From NCBI GenBank assembly GCA_000963575.1, contig CP011077.1:4216001-4280000 (forward strand): DNA of 64,000 nucleotides, given 5' to 3'. The stretch comes from Klebsiella michiganensis. GTDB taxonomy: Bacteria; Pseudomonadota; Gammaproteobacteria; Enterobacterales; Enterobacteriaceae. Shown piece after piece: positions 59,719 through 64,000 of the stretch. The notes under the pieces were generated by a model. That model made no database searches and had not been told where the DNA came from. It worked only from the letters and a program-made list of their open reading frames with translations. Position numbers and translations under genes: made by a program. Position 1 is the stretch's first letter, and every line of letters begins with the position of its first letter.

Positions 59719-60042
59719 ATGGAGCTTTCGAAAGCAGCAGAAACCCTGAAAGAGCTGGGTCATCCTACGCGCCTAAGCGTATACAGAGAGCTGGTTAAAG
59801 CCGGGCATGAAGGGCTACCGGTTGGCGAACTGCAGAAGCGGCTCGAAATCCCAGCGTCTACGTTGAGCCATCATCTTTCCTCGTTGATATCAGTTTCTTT
59901 GGTACGCCAGGAACGTCAGGGCAGAACGCTTTTTTGCCACGCTCGATATGAAAACCTTGAGGCTCTGATTGCCTTCCTGACAGAAGAATGCTGCTCAGGG
60001 ACTAACGACTGCCTCCCCCTGCCCCAGAAGACGGAGAAGTAA
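59719..60042 (+). CDS. arsR: Arsenical resistance repressor ArsR (C-terminal cysteine type)
   Basis: The 107-aa protein is a winged-helix ArsR/SmtB repressor (KELGHPTRLSVYRELVKAGH, IPASTLSHHLSSLISVSLVR). The usual As(III) site near the recognition helix, ELCVCDL, is absent; instead the C-terminus has ECCSGTNDC with Cys91, Cys92 and Cys98. That CC-x5-C arrangement is that of the Acidithiobacillus ferrooxidans ArsR type, which binds arsenite at the end of the protein. It is the first gene of the plus-strand arsenic operon, one base before arsH, and would release the promoter on arsenite binding. Confidence 0.9.
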   Translation: MELSKAAETLKELGHPTRLSVYRELVKAGHEGLPVGELQKRLEIPASTLSHHLSSLISVSLVRQERQGRTLFCHARYENLEALIAFLTEECCSGTNDCLPLPQKTEK

Positions 60043-60043
60043 A

Positions 60044-60757
60044 ATGACAGGTGATCTTAAGAATGTTGATTCGGGTTTGTTCGACACCTCAATCACAGAG
60101 GCAAGATTCGGTGTTCCTGCCGTTCCCCATCCTCCACGTATCCTCATGTTGTACGGCTCTGTGCGCGAACGTTCCTACAGCCGACTGGCAACGGAAGAAG
60201 CGGCAAGGTTACTGACCGCCATGGGCGCAGAAGTGCGGATCTTCAATCCTTCTGGCTTGCCTCTTCCTGATGATGCGCCTGACTCGCATCCTAAAGTCAT
60301 GGAACTGCGCGAGCTGGTTCGTTGGTCCGAAGGGATGGTGTGGTGTTCCCCTGAACGCCATGGTGCGATGACCGGCATCATGAAAGCCCAGATTGATTGG
60401 ATACCGTTATCAGAAGGCGCTGTTCGCCCTTCGCAGGGTAAGACTCTGGCCGTTATGCAGGTCTGCGGTGGCTCTCAGTCTTTCAATGCCGTAAACCAGA
60501 TGCGCATTCTTGGCCGCTGGATGCGGATGATCACCATCCCGAATCAGTCCTCTGTGGCAAAAGCCTGGCAGGAATTTGATGAAGATGGACGAATGAAACC
60601 GTCGTCTTATTACGACCGGATCGTGGATGTGATGGAAGAACTGGTGAAATTTACTCTGCTGACCCGAGGTAACTCAGCCTATCTCGTTGATCGCTACAGC
60701 GAACGAAAAGAGTCTGCAGAAGAACTTTCACGGCGGGTTAATCAGAGCAAAATTTGA
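60044..60757 (+). CDS. arsH: ArsH, NADPH-dependent FMN reductase
   Basis: The 237-aa protein is ArsH: RILMLYGSVRERSYSRLATE binds FMN, WCSPERHGAMTGIMKAQIDW and MQVCGGSQSFNAVNQMRILG follow the family. ArsH oxidises trivalent organoarsenicals (for example methylarsenite) to less toxic pentavalent forms, using NADPH and FMN. It is a cytoplasmic flavoprotein and tetramer. Its stop is nine bases before the sigma-factor start. Confidence 0.93.
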   Translation: MTGDLKNVDSGLFDTSITEARFGVPAVPHPPRILMLYGSVRERSYSRLATEEAARLLTAMGAEVRIFNPSGLPLPDDAPDSHPKVMELRELVRWSEGMVWCSPERHGAMTGIMKAQIDWIPLSEGAVRPSQGKTLAVMQVCGGSQSFNAVNQMRILGRWMRMITIPNQSSVAKAWQEFDEDGRMKPSSYYDRIVDVMEELVKFTLLTRGNSAYLVDRYSERKESAEELSRRVNQSKI

Positions 60758-60765
60758 GGGCTGGT

Positions 60766-61311
60766 ATGAGTGATGTAACGGCATTCAACAACTGCATGAG
60801 CGTGTTCTGGCGGCAACATGAAGCCGAACTCTCTCGCTTTCTGACATCTAAGACAGGTGATAGCGAAAAAGCAGCAGACCTTCTGCAAGAGCTATTCCTG
60901 CGTGCCCGCGCTCATTCAGACAGTTTCTGCGAAATGGAGAATCCGCGAGCCTGGCTGTATCGGGCGGCGAGGAATCTGCTGATTGATGAGTACCGCACCA
61001 CCAGGGAATTCGTTGAGCTGGAAGATGATGCCCCATTCACTGATGCATCCCCTGATGCAATCTCAACGCTGGATATTTGCCTGCCTGAAACATTGCAGGC
61101 ATTACCTGAAGATGAGCGGTGGTTGATTGAAGAATCCGACCTTAACCGGCGTCCCCAGCAGTCCCTGGCCGATGAACTGGGAATCACGCTTACGGCGTTT
61201 AAATCCCGACTACTTCGGGCCAGAAAACACCTGAAAGAGACGATGACAGAACTTTGTCAGATTGAGGCGGATGACACGTCTTCCGTCTGCTGCCACAAAA
61301 AAATGAATTAA
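60766..61311 (+). CDS. ECF-type sigma-70 factor within the ars operon, with C-terminal Cys pair
   Basis: The 181-aa protein has sigma region 2 (FLTSKTGDSEKAADLLQELF, NPRAWLYRAARNLLIDEYRT) and region 4 (QQSLADELGITLTAFKSRLL), the minimal ECF sigma layout, similar to SigZ-type factors. It has a short C-terminal tail ending TSSVCCHKKMN, with adjacent cysteines that could bind As(III), as C-terminal Cys clusters do in CorE-type metal-responsive sigma factors. GAGGG lies five bases before ATG 60766; a TTG at 60754 would overlap arsH. It sits between arsH and arsD and would let arsenite activate its own regulon. No anti-sigma gene is present. Confidence 0.85.
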   Translation: MSDVTAFNNCMSVFWRQHEAELSRFLTSKTGDSEKAADLLQELFLRARAHSDSFCEMENPRAWLYRAARNLLIDEYRTTREFVELEDDAPFTDASPDAISTLDICLPETLQALPEDERWLIEESDLNRRPQQSLADELGITLTAFKSRLLRARKHLKETMTELCQIEADDTSSVCCHKKMN

Positions 61312-61386
61312 TCGCGCATCTTTTCCCCACCACCTTCGTTTACCTCAGTGTAAAGCCAAATGACTAAACACTGAGGTAAACAGTCC

Positions 61387-61749
61387 ATGTCAAAAATTGA
61401 GATCTTTGAAGCAGCAGGCTGCTGTGCAACCAGCAGCGTTGTAGTCAGTGACGAAGCCGTCAAATGGAACGCCAGCGCCGAATGGGCGAAAAAGAATGAC
61501 GTTGATATACAGCGCTACAGCCTTGCGAAGAACCCGCAGCAGTTCCTGAATTCGCCGGTCATTAAAGAGTTTCTGAACACATCAGGGATGGAGTCTCTCC
61601 CTGTCACCTTGCTCGACGGCAAACTCGTGATGGCAGGCAAACTCCCGACTCGTGAAGATATCGCCCGTTGGGCAGGTATTCCGCTTAGTCAGGACTGGAG
61701 TGAAGACAGCACGCAACCACGCTGCTGCAGCATTCCACGTATGCCTTAA
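61387..61749 (+). CDS. arsD: Arsenite metallochaperone ArsD (lacks Cys18)
   Basis: The 120-aa protein is ArsD, a thioredoxin-fold chaperone that hands As(III) from glutathione to the ArsA ATPase. The active site reads FEAAGCCATSSVVV, with Cys12 and Cys13 but Val18 where the R773 protein has the third Cys18. The second Cys pair is at 113-114 (PRCCSIP), near the C-terminus. With only two of three thiols at the transfer site, binding would have to be two-coordinate or borrow a ligand. The gene is 75 bp after the sigma factor and 20 bp before arsA. Confidence 0.92.
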   Translation: MSKIEIFEAAGCCATSSVVVSDEAVKWNASAEWAKKNDVDIQRYSLAKNPQQFLNSPVIKEFLNTSGMESLPVTLLDGKLVMAGKLPTREDIARWAGIPLSQDWSEDSTQPRCCSIPRMP

Positions 61750-61769
61750 TTCCAGAGGAGCAATCACTG

Positions 61770-63527
61770 ATGAATATGCCATTTTTAAAAGACATTCCCC
61801 CGTTCATCTTCTTCACTGGCAAAGGTGGCGTGGGTAAAACATCCCTGGCCTGTGCTACTGCGGTATGGCTGGCCGATCAGGGTAAGAGAACGCTTCTGGT
61901 GAGTACCGATCCGGCTTCCAATGTCGGCCAAGTCTTTAGCCAGACTATCGGCCACCGAATCACAGATATCAGTACCGTAGAAAATCTTGCCGCGATGGAA
62001 GTTGATCCGATGGCTGCAGCACAGGCATATCGTGACCGAGTACTCGACCCGGTTCGCGGGCTGATGCCAGCCGATGTGGTCAGCAGCATTGAAGAACAGC
62101 TCTCCGGTTCATGCACTACGGAAATCGCGGCATTTGATGAGTTTACTGGTCTTCTTACCAACCATGAGTTGCGGGAAAAGTATGACCATATCGTATTTGA
62201 TACTGCGCCAACCGGTCATACCATCCGTATGCTTGAGTTGCCGGGGGCCTGGAGCGGTTATCTCGAAGCGAACCCTGATGCCGCCGCTAACCTCGGGCCG
62301 CTGGTGGGGCTGGAGAAACAACAGCACCAGTACTCAGACGCGGTTAAGGCGCTGTCTGATGCAGCTCTCACGCGCTTGGTTCTGGTTGCCCGAGCCCAAG
62401 CTTCAACACTGAAAGAAGTCTCTCATACGCACGATGAGCTTTCTGCTATCGGTTTGCAGCATCAACACCTTGCCATTAATGGCGTGCTGCCGCCGTTTGC
62501 GGGTGAAAATGATCCACTGGCGCAAAGTATTCTGGCTCGAGAAGAAAAAGCATTACAGGCAATGCCAGAGAACCTGGCGAACCTTCCCCGCTCGCAGCTG
62601 TATCTGAAGCCATTTAATCTGGTCGGTCTGGAAGCGCTGCGTCAGTTATTTACGGAGAACAAAGCCTCGCTGCCGCTCCCTGCTACCACGCTGAATACTT
62701 TGGATTTACCGAAACTTGCCTCACTGGTAGATGAACTCAGCCTGACAGGTAAAGGTCTGGTAATGGCAATGGGTAAAGGTGGCGTGGGCAAAACGACTGT
62801 TGCAGCTTCGATCGCGGTATCGCTGGCAAAACGCGGTCATAAAGTCCATCTGACGACGTCCGATCCGGCAGCACATCTGTCTTATACGCTGGATGGCTCG
62901 CTGCCAAACCTTCAGGTCAGCCGTATCGATCCGAAGGTGGAGACAGAGCGCTATCGCCGCTTTGTGCTGGAAAATCAGGGCAAAGGATTAGACGCTGAGG
63001 GACTAGCAGTGCTGGAGGAAGATCTCCGCTCGCCATGTACTGAAGAGATCGCCGTGTTTCAGGCATTCTCGCGGATCATCAAAGAGGCAGACGATCATTT
63101 TGTTATTATGGACACCGCGCCAACAGGTCACACACTTCTGCTACTGGATGCAACAGGAGCCTATCACCGGGAAATGGTGCGTCAGATGGGGCAAACACAT
63201 GACCATGTGATGACGCCAATGATGCAATTGCAGGACCCGGAGAAGACAAAGGTTATTATCGTGACGCTTGCCGAAACGACACCGGTACTTGAAGCGGCGA
63301 ACCTACAGCAGGATTTACGTCGCGCTGGCATCGAGCCATGGGCATGGGTTGTGAATAACAGCCTGGCGGCAGCTGAACCGTCTTCACCTTTCCTGAAGAC
63401 CAGGGCGAACCGCGAGTTGCCTCTCATCTCTGATGTGGAAGAGCAGTATGCAAAGCGTATTGCATTAACTGCGTTACAGAGCGAAGAGCCGGTAGGTATT
63501 GACCTACTGAAAGAAATGGCTAAGTAA
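61770..63527 (+). CDS. arsA: Arsenite-stimulated ATPase ArsA (lacks Cys172)
   Basis: The 585-aa protein has two homologous halves, each with a deviant P-loop: GKGGVGKTS at 17-25 and GKGGVGKTT at 335-343, and DTAPTGHT in both. It drives arsenite out through ArsB. Of the three R773 metal-site cysteines (113, 172, 422), two can be placed: Cys115 in GSCTTEIAAFDEF and Cys423 in SPCTEEIAVFQAF. The third, in the segment NPDAAANLGPLVGLEKQ, is Asn174 instead of Cys. The same loss of a third ligand is seen in the partner ArsD. No frameshift is present. arsB is not in the window. Confidence 0.93.
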   Translation: MNMPFLKDIPPFIFFTGKGGVGKTSLACATAVWLADQGKRTLLVSTDPASNVGQVFSQTIGHRITDISTVENLAAMEVDPMAAAQAYRDRVLDPVRGLMPADVVSSIEEQLSGSCTTEIAAFDEFTGLLTNHELREKYDHIVFDTAPTGHTIRMLELPGAWSGYLEANPDAAANLGPLVGLEKQQHQYSDAVKALSDAALTRLVLVARAQASTLKEVSHTHDELSAIGLQHQHLAINGVLPPFAGENDPLAQSILAREEKALQAMPENLANLPRSQLYLKPFNLVGLEALRQLFTENKASLPLPATTLNTLDLPKLASLVDELSLTGKGLVMAMGKGGVGKTTVAASIAVSLAKRGHKVHLTTSDPAAHLSYTLDGSLPNLQVSRIDPKVETERYRRFVLENQGKGLDAEGLAVLEEDLRSPCTEEIAVFQAFSRIIKEADDHFVIMDTAPTGHTLLLLDATGAYHREMVRQMGQTHDHVMTPMMQLQDPEKTKVIIVTLAETTPVLEAANLQQDLRRAGIEPWAWVVNNSLAAAEPSSPFLKTRANRELPLISDVEEQYAKRIALTALQSEEPVGIDLLKEMAK

Positions 63528-63530
63528 CCA

Positions 63531-63560
63531 TGAAGGGGGCAAATGCCCCCTTCATTTTTA
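63531..63560 (+). terminator. Intrinsic terminator of the ars operon
   Basis: TGAAGGGGGCA (63531-63541) and TGCCCCCTTCA (63544-63554) are perfect inverted repeats with a two-base loop, followed by TTTTTA. It starts three bases after the arsA stop codon. It may also stop arsC transcripts from the other side. Confidence 0.9.
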
Positions 63561-63983
63561 TTTCAGTCTTTTACCTGCATCATTAACGACTTTTTCACCA
63601 TCTTCTTTGGTGAAAGCCCCTTTCTGAGATTCTGGCAGGATATCCAGAACGACTTCAGAAGGACGGCAAAGTTTAGTTCCCAGTGGCGTCACTACAATCG
63701 GACGGTTAATCAGGATCGGATGTTGCAACATAAAATCGATTAGCTGGTCGTCAGTAAATTTATCATCTGCAAGACCCAGTTCCTCATACGGTTCGACGTT
63801 CTTACGCAGCAAAGCCCGGACGGAAATGCCCATATCTGCAATGAGTTTGACCAGCTCATCGCGTGAAGGTGGGGTCTCAAGGTAAAGAATAACAGTCGGC
63901 TCATTACCGCTGTTGCGGATCATCTCCAGCGTGTTACGCGACGTGCCGCAGGCCGGGTTGTGATAAATAGTGATGTTGCTCAT
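63558..63983 (-). CDS. arsC: Arsenate reductase ArsC (glutaredoxin-dependent)
   Basis: The 141-aa protein is a plasmid-R773-type ArsC: catalytic Cys12 in IYHNPACGTSRN, arsenate-binding Arg60-like residue in VRALLRKNVEPY, and PIVVTPLGTKLCRPSE. It reduces arsenate to arsenite with glutathione and glutaredoxin so that ArsA/ArsB can expel it. It is on the minus strand and converges on arsA, so it is in a second transcription unit; its start is 17 bp from the right edge, and arsB probably lies beyond. Confidence 0.95.
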   Translation of the reverse strand: MSNITIYHNPACGTSRNTLEMIRNSGNEPTVILYLETPPSRDELVKLIADMGISVRALLRKNVEPYEELGLADDKFTDDQLIDFMLQHPILINRPIVVTPLGTKLCRPSEVVLDILPESQKGAFTKEDGEKVVNDAGKRLK

Positions 63984-64000
63984 ATCAGTATCTCATTACA

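Noticed and set aside
1..64000. CRISPR arrays, rRNA operons, full insertion sequences
   Set aside because: No regularly spaced short repeats, rRNA signatures or transposase genes with terminal inverted repeats were seen.

Overview
The window reads as chromosomal DNA of a member of the Enterobacterales (Enterobacteriaceae-like). Evidence is the G+C-rich core genes with enteric architecture, the dispersed CCCTCACCCCGGCCCTCTCC-type intergenic repeats, and a CP4-57-like island module (yfjP/yfjQ/yfjR/klcA/radC/cbeA/cbtA). I cannot fix the genus from sequence alone. No rRNA, tRNA, CRISPR array or complete insertion sequence was seen.

Positions 1-30.5 kb are mostly metabolic and efflux genes with local regulators. 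A catabolic cluster comes first: MFS transporter, formaldehyde-activating-enzyme homologue, aldo/keto reductase and aldehyde dehydrogenase. It is followed by transporter/regulator pairs: MFS next to AraC, LysE, and a TetR next to a TetA-like pump with a clear palindromic operator between them. A minus-strand group of short-chain dehydrogenases includes one gene broken in a G7 tract. Two chemoreceptors follow, one of which has almost no periplasmic sensor. The operon HxlR regulator - EmrA-like - EmrB-like - extra FabF looks like pump plus duplicate target against a fatty-acid-synthesis inhibitor. After that come a LysR/MFS pair, a ClC channel, an AraC/SDR pair, a POT peptide transporter, the bifunctional ornithine-lipid synthase OlsF, QueH and a GNAT acetyltransferase.

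Positions 30.58-40.62 kb form a discrete roughly 10-kb integrative element. A 17-bp direct repeat (TTGGAGCGGGCGAAGGG) flanks it and a 643-aa tyrosine integrase lies just inside the right repeat. Its cargo is AT-rich and defence-like: a restriction-endonuclease-fold protein with an XRE regulator, a three-gene set (zinc ribbon - DUF4365 nuclease-like - SIR2-like), a serine recombinase, a protein with an RNAATH (HEPN Rx4H) motif, and 775 bp of gene-free DNA with helices that may be a structured RNA. The SIR2/DUF4365 set is my best candidate for an undescribed system.

Positions 40.8-47.3 kb are a CP4-57-like module: CbtA/CbeA toxin-antitoxin, a YeeT-like protein, RadC, KlcA antirestriction, DUF905, two secreted Cys proteins, DUF4339, a WYL regulator that appears to have an ATA start codon, DUF932 and a YfjP GTPase. 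Positions 47.4-59.5 kb are a patchwork: LysR with a hydrolase-SnoaL fusion, a two-gene Lamassu-like system (Cap4-type nuclease plus SMC ATPase), a small tyrosine recombinase behind an SD-occluding hairpin, a CDF metal exporter, a cytochrome b, chimeric gene remnants, a ribbon-helix-helix protein, a YagK/YfjJ-domain protein and AlpA. Degenerate copies of one short repeat mark several of the seams.

Positions 59.7-64 kb are an arsenic locus: arsR, arsH, an ECF sigma factor, arsD and arsA on the plus strand, converging on arsC on the minus strand (arsB is presumably just outside). A sigma factor with a C-terminal Cys pair inside an ars operon, and the matched loss of the third thiol in both ArsD and ArsA, are unusual.
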